Source: Cephalotrichum gorgonifer (taxonomy: Eukaryota > Ascomycota > Sordariomycetes > Microascales > Microascaceae). Taken from it: DNA of 64,000 bases. Shown in pieces: positions 35,726 to 49,604 of this stretch. The stretch lies in contig ONZQ02000008.1 of the NCBI GenBank assembly GCA_900312665.1, positions 682,001 to 746,000 of the forward strand, read 5' to 3'. Both the position numbers and the translations under genes were made by a program. The number at the start of each line of letters is the position of its first letter. Position 1 is the first letter of the stretch. Under the pieces are notes generated by a model that searched no databases, was not told the origin of the DNA, and saw only the letters and a list, made by a program, of their open reading frames with translations.

Positions 35726-37422
35726 GGGCCGCTGAGGGATCCCTCGGCAGTAAACCGGCTCGTTCTGTTCGATTTATGAAAGGAGTGGCGTGAGCTGTAA
35801 GGTTGGATTTCTGCCAGACCAAACTACCGTCCCAGGCACCGTTAACGTCAGAGTGACCACGAGCTATATGGCGGGCGGTGGGCGGGTGATCTGGAACACT
35901 TCGGCTTTGAAGAACGGAAATGGAGGATGTTTCGCTTGAGCCTACCTATCAGCTTGCGGTTTACCAGTTTCCCGTTGGTTCTTGTGGGAGCAGTGTAGGA
36001 GGCGGGTGCGATATGTGTATGTATGGCCAAAATGCAGAGTAGGATGGGTGAAGGTGGAGGTGGAGAGAGGAGAGGGATGACTTGAGGAAGGCGAGAGGAT
36101 GTGCTGTTAGAATGTGGGAGAGGAGGAAAGAGGAACTAGATTGCAGACAAGTTCCTTCCCTGTTCAACATACATTCACTTGAAGGGCAGGAGCAGGCTTT
36201 GGTAGGAACGACCCCCGCTGCTTCCCAAACCATCCATCTAAGCGGCTCTTCCATGGTCAAGTCTAACTATTGTATTAAGATTCTCCCCATTCCCACAGGG
36301 TATTGTGCTTCCTGCCTGAAAACAAAAACACTCTTGGGCCCGGGGATTCCAGTTAGGCGTCCTCCTCCTAAGATAGACATGTCCGTCACTGCTGTTTGCA
36401 CGTGGAAGACAACTACCGCATATGAGTTCCGTTCCCTATCACCGTTAATTAGGCAAGGCTGTTTTGAAGAAATAAACGCAAACATGTGGCCTATATCCAA
36501 TCATGGCAACGGACGGGCGTTGACTCCTGGTGAAATGTTTGTCCGGTACGTGATAATAGCAACATGAGAGCTATCACCATTTATAACCCTTGGGATCTTG
36601 GGGGTAAAGATCCTCCCTCTTGGATGCGATGGGCTGATGGCAACTTTCCTAATGACTAGACCTATTCAAGGATCCTATTCGGCCAAGATGCCATCTATTC
36701 TTGAGTGGTACTGTGGACACAAAGGTGCCTTATGTCTGGGCGGACTCGGATGTTAGCACTATTCCACAAGCTGGGATAGATAGACTGTACGAGGCTTGGC
36801 CAGAGTCACCAGAGAGGGTATCTGTTATCCATCATATAAGTGCCCCAAAGCCCTGGCTAGGGCCGTTCAATTGCCCATGCCAGGGCCCGCTTCCAGTCGG
36901 CGGATAACTGCCCAGACCATGGTTTACATCCATTATGTAGGGCACTCAGCATAGGCAGGAAGCCGATGGTGAGAGCTTATCTTCATGGACGCTAACAAAC
37001 AAACGCAAGGAACACTCTAGCATCAAATCGATACTTATAAGCAGGTAAGTGACGTGGGATGCCTCCACATTCTGCTTCAGCAAGCCAGGTTACCGGTCCC
37101 ATCTCCCACCCCTTCGGATAGTCGTAGGATCACGAGAGAGGCCGCGGATAGGATACGGGACAACCTGCGCAGTAGGGCCGTCTAGGTTTCCATTGAACTG
37201 CTAACACAGACACTGAAAGGTTAAACGTGGGATAGCCCAAAGCTTCGTCCCACCTGCGAAGGCATCTTCCCGGCCTAGCTAAGATTAAACGCCAGGAACT
37301 GTACCACAGTTACAAAATGCAGTGTGGCACGGGATGGAGTTCGTGTGGCGCCTCGATAGGACCTTCGAAAAGGACTAAGTATAAAGCTCACAAGTCCCTT
37401 CTCACCGAGTCACGCCAGACTC

Positions 37423-37452
37423 GGAGCAGGAGCAGGAGCAGGAGCAGGAGCC
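37423..37452. repeat. GGAGCA tandem repeat
   Basis: Four GGAGCA units followed by one GGAGCC unit. Confidence 0.88.
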
Positions 37453-40190
37453 GGGGCCGGTGATGACGGGAATATCGACCCCGGAACGGAACGGATGGAC
37501 GTCTCGTCATGTGTGGCGCCACATGGCCTCACCGTCCATGCAGTACGGTGAGCGGTTTCTCAACTGACCGGGCCTCTCTGCGGTCGGCCGGTAGTAAAAA
37601 ACAACAACATGGAGAGACCGCCATACATGTGGGTACCTAGCGTGCAGGGAAGGTACACGTCCTTGGGGGCGGTGACACGAAGTGTTTGCATCGATGATAT
37701 CACTTGAACCACGCTGCGGTTGAACGCATGGCCACCTGGGAGGCACGGCGGCGGGGAGGGTCACGACTTAGGAGCGGGTTATTATCTCCGGTGGCGTCTC
37801 TTGCCCTTTCACTGGTTCGGAGATGGGCGTTTTTCTGACGCGGAGGCGCAAAAGAGCTTGCTCTCTTGGGCTGGGCAAGGGACTCGTCGAGCGCTATGCG
37901 CGGCCTTTTCGCGGAGCCGGGGAAGATAGTCCCGGGCTGATCGGCAACATGGCTTTTGTCTCGTCTCGGGAGCTAGGACTAATGATAATACAGAGCTGCT
38001 CTAGCCGACAACACGTTGTACTTGCTCCGGGGGAATGAGGGCCGTGGGTGCCACAGAGGAAACTGAGAGCGGCGACGCCAGAATAAAAAAAGTAATACGT
38101 CTATTATTCACACCGCCGCTGTTTTGACATTCGCAAGCTCCGCAGGCTAACGCAGACAAGGAAGGGCGGGCCAGCTGGAATTCTGAGGATTCGTGGCGGT
38201 CAACCCCTTTTGACGCGATAATACCTGCAGCTTCTCTGCTTCCGGGCAAGTTTAGACATCTGGGGAAGCTTGACCGAAGGGTACGGGTTACCGGCAGCCC
38301 CACAGCACAGAGGCAAGACACACATGCTTGTACAGGTAGGGAGGTGGCACCGACCGTCGGTCGAGAGGCTGGCGGGCATGCTATTCCGTAACTCCCTAAA
38401 ATGCGGATCCACGCCTAGGTTCTGGCTCGTTGCCCGTAGGCGAGGGAGATTACTGGTGTAACGGGGACGCAGCGCCGTATTGAGGCTTTCCTCCGGAGAG
38501 AGGGCTGCTCTTGAAACCTCCGAAAAAGCAGAGGCGGCCCGGCCACGCTGTCTCTGTTATCCCTACGAGGGATTCGGCGCGTGAGCCTTCCCAAAGGCAG
38601 GGCCTGTAAGGGTTCACTAGTGTGTGAGATATACGACGGCGCTTCCGTCCCATTTCCCCGAGCCGTCTCCAGCGCGGCGTTCCAGAACAATTCCTGAGTT
38701 TGAAGAGACGGCCCGAGGCTCCCTTGATACGCGAGACTTTATGCGGCCCTGGGGGGGCTCGAATACTACCGCAGGCGGGATCAACTCCATAGGAACCTGA
38801 GCAATAATTCGATCTTCGGGGGACGGACCGCAAATCAGTATCTCGAGGAGCTAGCCCTTGGTAATGCTTTTATGCCCTCATCCGACCGCGTAATGCTTCC
38901 ATGGAGGCGGTATTTTTACGGTATGTATCTACGTGTAATCTTGCATTTAAGAGCCGGCGACACGTGCATCAACCTGTCGGGGAAAATGAAAGGGGTTTAG
39001 AGCCGCCGACGAAGTAAAACAAGTTTATCTAACTAACTCCCCCACCTTGCTTCTCAATCATGTCCTCCTCCCAACGCGTCCTCTCATTGGCAAAGACGCG
39101 AAAAAAGGAAGCCGCGGAGAAGGTGTCAGGAAGCCAGGAAGTTACATTCCTTGAGACCTCTGTCCTTGCATCCCCCCTTCTCCAAGGAGGGACCCTGAAG
39201 TTGTAACAGGGGAAGTTTGGGGGCCCGCCCGTCCACACCATGGGACGACTGGTTTCTGCCGAAAGGTGGACGAGGCGGAAGCACTACTTTTATCCAGGGG
39301 ATCAGTAGGATTGGTCGCGCTGACCGTTCATCGGCAAATGCAAACTGCTAGTGACCATGGGAAGACGTTTTCCTCGCTTGACAGGCCGCTGTTCTGCACA
39401 TCCTCGTACTGTACTACCTGTATGAAGAGAATCGTGGCTCTGGATTCCAGCTTCAAGGGAGGGGAGCAGATGACGGACCGAGTAGGGGCCTACCTAGCTT
39501 CGCTGGTGCCGTTGTATCGCGTGTGATAGCTCAGAGTACAGATACAAGTACAAGTTCTCATAAGATGACGGATCCTTTTTCCATACTCCAAGTGCCAGCC
39601 GACAGCTGCACGGGCACACGTACTCTATACCGGGAAACTGGACTATTGGATCGCGATAGACCAAGTAGCCGATACTCTGCCCTAGTCTGGTATGGCCTGG
39701 GTTTGCTTATCCCTGCGCCATTTTGTCGGGTGACCTGGGAGCAGGGACTTCGCACGCGTAGCGTCTACTTGGTGGCCAGCAAGATAAAGGTCAGGATGTA
39801 GGTACCTATACCTTTCCCAGACTTGTGGCCCGGGCGGGGCACCAGACTTTTGCTGGGATCATCCTGGGTTCCCCACTCCTCGGGAAAGGCGTGCATTGTG
39901 CCCCTGGGCGTGCCGAGTTGGGACCGCCTCAGGTGCGATGCAGGGACGACGGTGTATGGCGGCTGGACGGTCGGGAAGGGCACCAGTTTGTGGGGAGGTG
40001 CAGCGTTTTTGGCCGGGAGGAGTTGGGACGAGTGTCGCTACAAGCATCGTAAGTATGAGTACGAGTACTTTAGCAGGCGGCGCGTGAGAGGAACATGAAC
40101 GGTGTGGGTGCACGGTTTCACGAAACCGTCGCACTTGGACCTTGTTTAATTCCTGCCGAGTCACAACTCGAGGTAGGTGCGACGGAGTAT

Positions 40191-40206
40191 TACGGAGTAC
40201 TCCGTA
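40191..40206. repeat. 16-bp perfect palindrome TACGGAGTACTCCGTA
   Basis: A perfect inverted repeat, directly followed by a GTACGAGTAC word (40204-40213). It belongs to the family of short palindromic words described in the findings. Confidence 0.85.
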
Positions 40207-42349
40207 CGAGTACTTGCACAGGGAGTTTCCCTATTAGGCGTGATGGTGAAAAAAAAAATTCTGCTCTTCGCAGACCGTTTACCAGCCACCCTCGGTGCTG
40301 ATCGCCACTGGAACATGTGGTACTCACTTTGGGCCTGTCAGTCTCAAATCAAGAACCCTGGTTCAGGGGTACCGTGTTTGCTTCGAGCTCGACCAGTTAG
40401 GCTGCTTCCGCTATTTACGCGGCATGAATACACAATCGGAAACGGCCAAGGGGGGTGGGCGGGTGGTCGAACAGTCGAGCGCATGAGAATTTATGCTTCC
40501 TCCGCACTTCATACACAATGTTTCGTACCTTTGACGAGGGTACCCAAGTTTCTGTTCGGTAATAAGTTCGGGGGTGGTAGGTACTTGAAGATGCGAGGTA
40601 CCACCCAGGAGAGCCCCTATTCCTGCCCTTGGCGCTCATTGTCTGGACCAAGCCCGTTTGGGGCTTGACGGGGTCCAAGGTGGGTATCCTCCATACAAGG
40701 TATTTGTATCCGTGCTTCCATGCGAGTGCTTTTGGCGGCATTGCGTCTCGAAGTCTCCGATAATAATATGGGGCACATATCAGGCAGGCCCTCCATGAGG
40801 GGGTTTGAGTCCGAGTTCGAGTGCTCCGAAAGCTGTCGTGGAATGTCTCGAGATGGAAGAGTTTCGTCCCGACCTTGCGTGTATTCAAGTATTTATGAGT
40901 AGTTGTATTTCTGGAAGGACTGGCCGGATCCCATTTCGGCCATCCTCGTCCAGGATTGGTTAGTCCCCCCGCTGTTATTCCTCCCAAGAATCCACCATTT
41001 ATGCAGATAGAGCAAGACAATCCTAACATGAGCCTGGGTCCAGCCGGCTGCTCCTGGAGCCAAGTCAGCAGACTTGAACTAGTGGTATGGGGTACCTGGT
41101 TTCCCACGAGTCAAGGTCACTATCTACATGTATATTGACATTGTTCACTTGTTCCCTACTGATCTTGCAGGGCGTGCTCCTCCTGGTGGGTCCAATTCAT
41201 TCCGAGTACCTACCAATACCACGTCCCATTGTATCTCTGCCTTGGGTGCCTGATTTCGCTTCATTTCCCTTGGTATTTCGTCGCTGTTTCGTACTGTCCA
41301 GTCGGTGCTCCGTACCTCCTGGTGCTTGCTCTTTTGGTGTCTCGGAGTCCCCAAAAGCAAAGTCATTTCGTCCCCCCCGCCCCTCCCTCCTGGCGATGGC
41401 CGCTGTTAGTGTGTACTTGTACTCCCACTTGTACCTGCTGGTCCGGCCGGTCCCTACCCAACATCAGAGGTCGGCCTACCCTTTGTGTACTCGGACGGAG
41501 TTTTGCACTCGGATCTTTTGAATTTCTGCGCCGCGAGAGCGCTCGTAGACGCCGAGGATACTCGTACACGTAAAACTGGAAAAGTGCGGGCGGCGCTGAT
41601 GGCTAATCCAAATGGGAGCGCGCCTGCTGAAGTTGACAAGGAGCTTATTAACTCTCACTCCCTCACTTCCATGCGACTGGAGCTGGAGTACCCGTACTTT
41701 TGCTTGTATACCTGCGCTCGCCTCTCCATTTTCCGCGTCTCGTTCAGGAATAATACTCCATATTAAAGTCCAGAACACCCGTCCCCATACCAATTTGCCC
41801 ATCGTCAACGTCCATAATCCCGGTCGCCCCAATCTTGTGGTTCAATCCAACTCCCCCCCCCCTGGACCCTCCCCAACCGACCATCCATCCCCTTTTCCAG
41901 AAATCACTCTCATTCAAAGAACCCCTGCCAATTAAAAAAAAGTCGTCGTATTCCAGTCACTCTTTTCTCTCGTATCATTTCATTTCCTGACGGACAAACT
42001 GGCTTCCCCTCCCGAACTACCAAACTCAATTCGCGGGCGCTGGGCTTTTCCTTCCATTACAACAGCCTTCCTTTCCACAATCGCCAAACATCTTTTGCTC
42101 AGTCATTTTCCGTTCGGTCACAATAAATCGACCTATGATCCTTTCGACGAATTTGAGCGCTTGCCAATACTCCAACTGAATGCTAGTTTAACTGGTTGGA
42201 AGCTCTTCGATAGAGCTCCCTTTGTCGCGTCGCCTTCCCGGTACGGTGGCTAGGCCTTTCGAGCCTTGACCAGAACAAAGAATCTGGTCAGCCGGAAGCT
42301 TTGTTGACGACGGGCAATCTTCAGCGCTATCTTCATTCACATCTTCTAC

Positions 42350-44911
42350 ATGTCGCGCACTCTCGGCCTCGCATTCACCAACAACCCTCCACCTCCGGGT
42401 CCTAACCCCTTGACCATGTCTACCGCCGTCTCCACATCTCACACTCACGACCTTGCCCGTCGCACATCGTCATCCCATAGCTCGAACAACCTCGCACTCG
42501 AGGACCGGTTCGAGGTCCTGAAGGAAATTGGCGATGGAAGTTTCGGCAGTGTCATACTCGCACGAGTGCGGAGTGCGGGATCCAACGTGGCACGCAGAGG
42601 GACAGTGGTAAGTCTAATTTCCGCCCCCCGCTGTCTGGCTCGAGGCCATACGCGCGCTGCTCCTGCTGCTGCTGCTGCTGATGTGAAGGAACCCTCCTAA
42701 CTAAATCCGTTATGGTAGATCGCTATCAAGACGATGAAGAAGAGCTTCGAGTCGATGGCACCCTGTCTCGAGCTTCGCGAAGTCGTCTTCCTCCGAACGC
42801 TGCCGAACCACACCCATCTCGTGCCCGCGCTAGACATCTTCCTTGACCCGTACAGCAAGAAGCTACACATATGCATGGAGTATATGGAAGGAAACCTGTA
42901 CCAGCTAATGAAGGCGAGGGACCACAAATGCTTGGACAACGCGAGCGTCAAGAGCATTCTTTTCCAGATTATGCAGGGACTAGAACACATCCACGCCCAC
43001 AACTTCTTCCACCGCGACATCAAGCCCGAGAACATCCTCGTTTCGACATCTTCCCACACCGACTCCTCCAACTCGTTCCGAAGGTATTCATCACTCGTCA
43101 CACCGCCTTCTACGCCGCCTACCTACGCTGTCAAGATTGCCGACTTCGGTCTGGCTAGGGAGACCCACTCGAAACTACCGTACACCACCTACGTCTCCAC
43201 GAGATGGTATCGCGCCCCGGAGGTGCTATTGAGGGCGGGTGAATATTCGGCGCCCGTCGATATCTGGGCTGTGGGGGCTATGGCTGTCGAGGTTGCTACG
43301 CTTAAGCCCCTCTTCCCCGGTGGCAACGAGGTTGACCAAGTCTGGAGGGTATGCGAGATCATGGGGAGCCCCGGGAATTGGTATAATAAGGTCGGTGCGA
43401 AGGTTGGCGGTGGCGAATGGAGGGAAGGAACTCGTCTGGCGGGGAAGCTGGGCTTCTCTTTCCCCAAGATGGCCCCCCATGCCATCGACACAATTCTCCA
43501 GTCTCCTCAGTGGCCCAGCTCTCTCAGCCACTTTGTCACCTGGTGTCTGATGTGGGATCCCAAGAACAGACCAACGTCAAGTCAGAGCTTGGCTCACGAG
43601 TACTTCATTGATGCTGTCGACCCTCTGCGACCTAAGTCATCTGCCTCCAAGATGTTGGGGCGGAAGCAATCGGATATCAGCAACCGCGCGTCCAAGGATA
43701 GCGCCTCTTTGGCGCCCTCTACTACGAAGCAATCATGGTTCCGCAAGTCCATGATTGGTCGCTCCGACAGCGTTATTGAGCCGAGCGTTGCCCCGGTCGC
43801 GTCTACCAAGGACCTGCTCGGGGTACCATCGTCTGTCGTCAGCGAAGTCCCCTCATCCAAGACCAAGGCGGCAGCCAAGCGTACTACCTGGGCCCCCGGC
43901 CCGTCCAATGCCGCGCCCATGCCCATACTCCCTACGATCAAGCCTATCACGCCCATTTCCGATGCCGTTACGGCTCAGGGGACCAGCCAGGCGCCTGGGT
44001 ACGGCGACACTTATTCGAACGGAGCGCAGGCGAGTGGCAAGTCGAGCAAGAAGATTGGCAGGCAGCTCTCCGTGGCGTCGAGCACCAACAACTACACGGA
44101 GATGCATAGACAGCAGGCGGAGCGTGCTCTCAACGGCAATACCGGGCTGATCTCACCACCGAGTGCCCATAAGGAGAGCTTCTTCTCGCACCTCCGCAAG
44201 CGGGCGAGACGCTTCTCTGGCCGCCACCAGACGCCTCTCACGCCAGCATACGACGACCTCGAGGCCCAGGCGGGGTGCGCCCCTTGGGCGCCAAGCAACA
44301 GGTCCTCTGTGGTTCTCGATAACCAGGCTACCCCGCCTCCGAAGCACGAGGTGTACGAATCCTTGGACAAGGCTCTGCGGGATGTGCAGCAGCACGAATC
44401 GTCACGGACGCCGATCTTCGCCTCACATCAGACTACGGCCACGACGGGTGTTAAGAGGCACCACTCGCTGCCCAAGCACAACCAGCCGAGGTCGGTCGAT
44501 AACCTCATTGGCGCAGCGCGAGCCAGCGGAGGGCCGATATCGAGCCGTACGCGGCGATCACAGGCCGTGCAGGGCATTCGGCAGTACGACGCGCCAGACG
44601 AGGAGGAGGAGCTCCTGGACGAGATGCTCAGTTCTACGACGCAAGCCCTGCACCGGCTTGAGGGGAAGCCGTCGTTGCGCCAGTCGGCGAGTAGCGCGGC
44701 CATTAACAACCCATACCCGACCCCGTCCCCATCAGCTAGTGGGAACGTAGCCCTGTTCGGGGATGGCCAGGCACCGAGACCCAAGCCGCTCGACCTCAGC
44801 AAGAAACCCACGGGAGCGGAGAACCACAAGTGGCCCACACCCCCGTACGAGGAGAGCGACTGGGCGGCGTCGGCGGCGGCTAGTATCTGGGCAGCGGGGA
44901 CTCGCGTTTGA
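42350..44911 (+). CDS. Ime2/MAK/RCK-type CMGC protein kinase
   Basis: Two exons, 42350-42607 and 42719-44911, give 816 residues. The kinase domain spans about 54-350: GDGSFGSV, Lys90 in IAIKTMKK, HRDIKPEN (Asp186), ADFGLARE (Asp228), the activation-loop TxY motif Thr242-Thr-Tyr244 in PYTTYVSTRWYRAPEVLL, and VDIWAVGAMAVEV. An insert of about 30 residues rich in Ser/Thr/Pro lies between the catalytic loop and DFG. The long C-terminal tail is Ser/Pro-rich and disordered, as in Ime2 relatives, which govern meiosis, sexual development or light responses in fungi. The first ATG has a weak context (T at -3); a second at 42416 has A at -3 and would remove 22 residues ahead of the kinase domain. Confidence 0.9.
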
Positions 44912-47099
44912 GAGTTGGTAGGAGGCGGGCAGAAGTCATAATGGAGGATGTACGTGGACTTTGCGAGAAATATGGGTGGAACAAAACTCCCCACAAAATA
45001 GGTCGATTCACATGGCGTCTTTCTTGTTTCAGCAAGGGCATAGGGCATGGTGTTCGGGGCGTTGGAAATTTCCCGCGGTGGATTGCATTTGTCTTGTATT
45101 TGCTGTCTGGAGCGATCGCATATCGCCAGTGCTTTTCCCAGCCCAGATGGTGGTTTTGGAAACATCGGTTGTTTTTGGGTGCACGGGGAAGAAGGGTGGA
45201 AAGGAAGACCTACCTACACCTGCCTTGCCAGAGAGATGGATCTCGAGCGTTCCTTGATGGGAGCAGAGATGTATCATCTCCTGGCCTGGCGGTGTTTATG
45301 CTCTGTTTATATCTATAATTTTCCTTTGTTTCCCAATTCTGTCTTTACATTCTGCTTGCTGTTTGGTTTGATATCCTGAGAGAGGGTTGGACTACTTCAT
45401 AACTCATCTCACACGAGCTTTGTTTTTTTTGACCTTCACACATACCTCCTCTCCTTTGTTTTGAAGCTTTGAATATCTCGCCGGGGACTAATACCCCTCC
45501 CCCACACTCCCCCCCAAATTATTGAACATATATATAGACGGTGCCAGGGTCGTAAAGACTGGAGGGAGGGCGGAAGCGGATGCCGGGCATCGCAGGTTCC
45601 GACACGGATCGGGGTTGATATATATATATATATATAATTTCTTTTGTCTTTGGAGATAGGGGCGGGAATTGAAAGACGGCTCCTGGAAGGTGCTTCCGGG
45701 GGATCGCGTGTGACATCTTCCAGTTCTATGTGGTGCTATGTAAGGGAGTATATATAGAACTCGGTGCGGTGGCTCATAGCTACGGAGGATAGGTCATCTT
45801 GTACTAGTCTGTACGAGTGAGCTGAGTGAAGGGTAAGAAGCGAGGCTAGAACCGGCCCTCTCCGGCATTGGGAATAACTACACGAAAGTGGGGAGGATGG
45901 CACATTGTGTATTTACGCGTGCCTGTATCCTTCCTTGCCTTGGCAGGACTTTTGTTGTGTCGTGTGAGCTTGTCGACGCGAGCTGACGCGTGCAAGACGT
46001 TCCGTCGCTGTTCGCCAAGTCGGGGATTGGCATCTAATATTGGTCAAGCAAGGTCCAAGCATGAATACATGTATGAAGTAGGCGACAGCCACTTTACACG
46101 CGCACTGCCCCTACGAGTCCAGACGGCAGGAACGACCGACTTGTTCCCACGGGAGCCTAGTTTCCGTAAATGGATGGAGAGATGCAAGTTGCTCGGTGCC
46201 TGGATGGCTAGGCAGCAGAATAGCAACGTCCCCAAAACCGAAGCAGGTCCGCCTGGCGAGTGAAAGGGTTGGTGTTTTGTTCTTTGGTCCAAGCCCTCTC
46301 TCGAGGAAGCTTTGTTCTCGAATCTGCTGTCCATTTTTTTTTGGTCGTGATAGTCCTTGATTTTTTTTTTCTTTCTTTCGTTTCGTCGTTGGAAGACTCC
46401 GGGTTCCTGGTTCCTGGTTAGTCACTGGCGAATGGTGGTTCCTGTTGCTAGAATACTCCATACTCTCGGGTACACATCCGGTAACAAGCCCCCACTCACA
46501 CACACCAACACCAACACCTTGTTTTGGCACTGACACCGCCCAGTAGTTTCCACCCCTCCATAAGCCGTATTTCTCCAAGGAGGGGCATTCCCGAATCTCA
46601 CCCCGCAACCCGCAAGCCACACAGCTCAGCCCTAGGAAGACGGCCTAGCTTCGACGTCAACTTGGCAAACCCTCAGCCCCCCGCCGCGCCGTGAGATACT
46701 TTCTCTCACTTTTTTTTTTGGTGTTATACTTGAACTTAAACTCAACGCATTCTTGGGCGGACTGTTGTTGATTCTGGGATAACGGACGAGACAGGATAGC
46801 TGGGAACCAAGACAGGGGACGAGGCAACTTTTGAGGGGCAGAGAGGTGTTTGCTAAATCGCGTTTGCCCGTCTCACAACTCGTCGTCGGTTTGCCTATCA
46901 AATCCCGAGGGCTGAACACACGACACTTTCAGCGTTCGGGTCTGGTTTTCGGTTCGGGGGTTGAACACTTCTTGAGGCCGTGAGAGCTAGCCTATGACCG
47001 CGAGTGCCGGGCATATCGAACAGCAAAAGGATTGAAAGGGCCCCTTACATCCGGCCCTATCTCACTACCGCAGTCACCTCGTCACACTCTCCGGACACG
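44912..47099. other. intergenic between the kinase and Hsp70-like genes
   Basis: About 2.2 kb. It contains an (AT)9 microsatellite at 45618-45635 and pyrimidine-rich stretches, but no supported gene. Confidence 0.5.
45618..45635. repeat. (AT)9 microsatellite
   Basis: An AT dinucleotide run in intergenic DNA. Confidence 0.85.
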
Positions 47100-49604
47100 A
47101 TGAGCATCAACCTCCCCATCCGCTCTCCGCCGACAAGCACGAGCCAGCGAAACAAGGATAGCCGGAACTACTTTACCAACTACTCCGCCGCGGTGGGCCC
47201 GGGAGGCGGCGTCAGTGCCGGTGCCGGTTCCGGCTCGGGGGCGGAGGCCATCAATGGGCCGGTGAGGGAGCTGACCACGGCGGGTCCCGGGGCCGGGGAT
47301 CGGTTGATTGTTGGAGTAGATTTCGGGACGACTTTTTCTGGGTGGGTATTCTCCTCCCCCTTTTCTCTCTCAATTTCTCCTTATCCTGCTCTCTTCTGCA
47401 CCATTTGGCCGTGACTGCCCTTGATCGTGAGAGGCTAGCCATTCTGTATACGCGCCGTAACCTGTGGATGAAATACACCGAAAGGGGAAAAGTGGGCACT
47501 CTTTATCGAGGATTAAGTTTCTGCTCTTATACGTTTCTCGGCTGACCCATCTCCAGCGTTGCCGCTGTCTACACCTCCACACCAGACGACATAGAAATTA
47601 TCAAGTCCTGGCCCGGGGGTAATGGTATCACCTCCGACAAGGTCCCCACCGAGATCGCCTACACCTCCCCCTCCCCCTCCCCCGCGTCAGCTACCAGCGC
47701 CGCCACCAACTCTACCACCACTACCACCGCCACCCCGGATACGACAGCCCCCACCGTAAAATGGGGCTTCCAGTTCCGCCCGGAGGAGTCCCGCCTCCGC
47801 TGCATCAAGCTCTTCCTCGACCGGTCCCAGAAGCTCCCCTTCTACGTCAGCCCCCTCGAGACGGCCGCCCAGCTGAAGCGGTTCGGCAAGAACGTCGTCG
47901 ACGCCGTGAGCGACTACCTCACCGAGGTCCACCGGCACACCATGGACACCCTGACGAAGCGCTACGGCGAGAGCTTCATGGCCTCCACGAAGGTCGAGTT
48001 CGTGCTCACGTGTCCGGCCGTGTGGTCCGACGCCGCGAAGAACACGACGCTGCAGGCCGCCGAGAGGGCAGGCATGGGGAGCCGCTCCGAGATCCAGATG
48101 ATCAGCGAGCCCGAGGCTGCGGCGGTGTACACGCTCAAGGCGATACAGCCGAACCATCTGAGCGTGGGAGATAACTTTATCGTGTGCGATGCGGGTGGCG
48201 GGACGGTCGAGTAGGTTTCCCTGCCCGGTTGTTGTTTCACGCTGATGCCACCCACTTCACGGACTTAACGTTAACGAAACTCACAATAGTCTGATCGCGT
48301 ACAAAATCATCTCGCTCAAGCCACTGAGAGTGGAGGAGTCGGCCGTTGGTACGGGTGGGCTCTGCGGGAGCGCGTTCCTGAACTTCCGCTTCGAGGAGCA
48401 TGTGCGGGACCGGATCGGTCACAGCAAGTTCGACGAGATGAAGGTGAAGAAGGGGAGGACGTGGCAGATGGGTCTTCGGTACTTTGAGGAGTTCGTCAAA
48501 CGTAACTTCAACGAGGATGAGCACCAGGAAGTGAACGTCCCGTGAGTATTCCTTTCCTTCTCCCAAGCCCCCCATGTGTAGATATTGTGACCCCTCAGCT
48601 GACACACTGGTCGACATCTTAGATTCCCCGGCCTGCCAGACGATGAAGAGGCGGGTCTAGACTCGGGCTTCCTCGTCATGACGGCCGACCAGGTGAAGGA
48701 CATCTTCGAGCCCGTGGTCCAAGAGGTGTGCGACCTCGTCCAGGGCCAGGTCGACACCCTCCGCGCCAAGGGCGGCATCGTCTCGGGCATCGTGCTAGTC
48801 GGCGGCTTTGGACAGAGCAACTACCTCTACCGCCGCCTGAAGTCCCATTTCGCTACCGCCGTGCCGCCGCCGCCCTACAGTGAGCGTCCTACGCACGCAC
48901 ACGCCAGCGCGGGCCCCGATTCGAGCCCGGCGTCGATCGAGGTCATGCAGCCCGTGTACGCGTGGACGGCGGTGGTCCGGGGCGCGGTGCTGAGGGGCCT
49001 GGAGGGGAACATGGTCATCAGCCGGAAGAGTAGGATGTACTACGGGACGTCGTACGCGACGGTCTACGACGAGGAGAAGCACCCCGTTAGTGAGAGGTAC
49101 TGGTCGCCGCTGTGGGAGAGGTGGATGGTGGCGGATAGGATGCAGTGGCACATAGCAAAGGTACGCAGGCCCGGCCCATGGCGCGCCTTCCTTTCTTTTT
49201 CTTCTCCTTCCCCTTTCTTCTCCCTTTTATAATCGCTGCGTGGGCCTTCGCTAACCCGTCAAACTCACCAGGGCGAGGCCATGTCCCCCCTCCAACCCAT
49301 CGCCTTCCACTATACCCGAAACTTCCGCCCGGGCCAGTCCCTCGTCGTGACGGACGACCTCATCGCCTCCGACGCCGACGAGCCGCCCACGGCCTACACG
49401 AGGGACCTCACGCACGTGTGCACCCTCACGACCGACCTCAACGCCGTGCCGAGGAGCCTGTTCACGAGGTTGACGACGACGAGGGGCGTCGAGTTTGACA
49501 ACCTGGACTTCACGCTGGAGATGACGGTCGACAGCGCGGGGCTGCGGTTCGAGCTGAAGGTTGATGGGGTGAGGTATGGGCGGGTCGAGGCGGAGTTTCA
49601 CTGA
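47100..49604 (+). CDS. HSPA12-like Hsp70-family ATPase-domain protein
   Basis: Exons 47100-47341, 47557-48210, 48290-48541, 48623-49160 and 49272-49604 give 672 residues. The actin/Hsp70-type ATPase motifs are present: phosphate-1 LIVGVDFGTTFSG (about 69-81, split by intron 1), phosphate-2 FIVCDAGGGTVDLI (split by intron 2), and the adenosine motif SGIVLVGGFGQSNYLYRRL. There is no canonical Hsp70 substrate-binding domain or EEVD end, as in the HSPA12-like group common in filamentous fungi. The N-terminal 65 residues are Gly/Ser-rich and disordered. Client and cellular role are unknown. Every intron interrupts a motif that is restored in frame on splicing, so the model is firm. Confidence 0.9.

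Larger units (their letters stand above)
35726..42349. other. 6.6 kb gene-poor divergent region
   Basis: Lies between the Stc1-domain gene (-) and the Ime2-type kinase gene (+). No ORF has a recognisable domain. It contains five GGAGCA-type units (37423-37452), a 16-bp palindrome at 40191-40206, GTACGAGTAC at 40059-40068, and many related TAC/GTA words between 39.4 and 41.7 kb. Decayed mobile sequence or a large regulatory region are both possible. Confidence 0.5.

Noticed and set aside
40415..41107. 230-codon minus-strand frame in the 6.6 kb gene-poor region
   Set aside because: No family resemblance, and palindromic words occur within and around it.
41836..41860. GGTTCAATCC, a match to a tRNA B box
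   Set aside because: No A box at the right distance upstream and no cloverleaf; no tRNA called.
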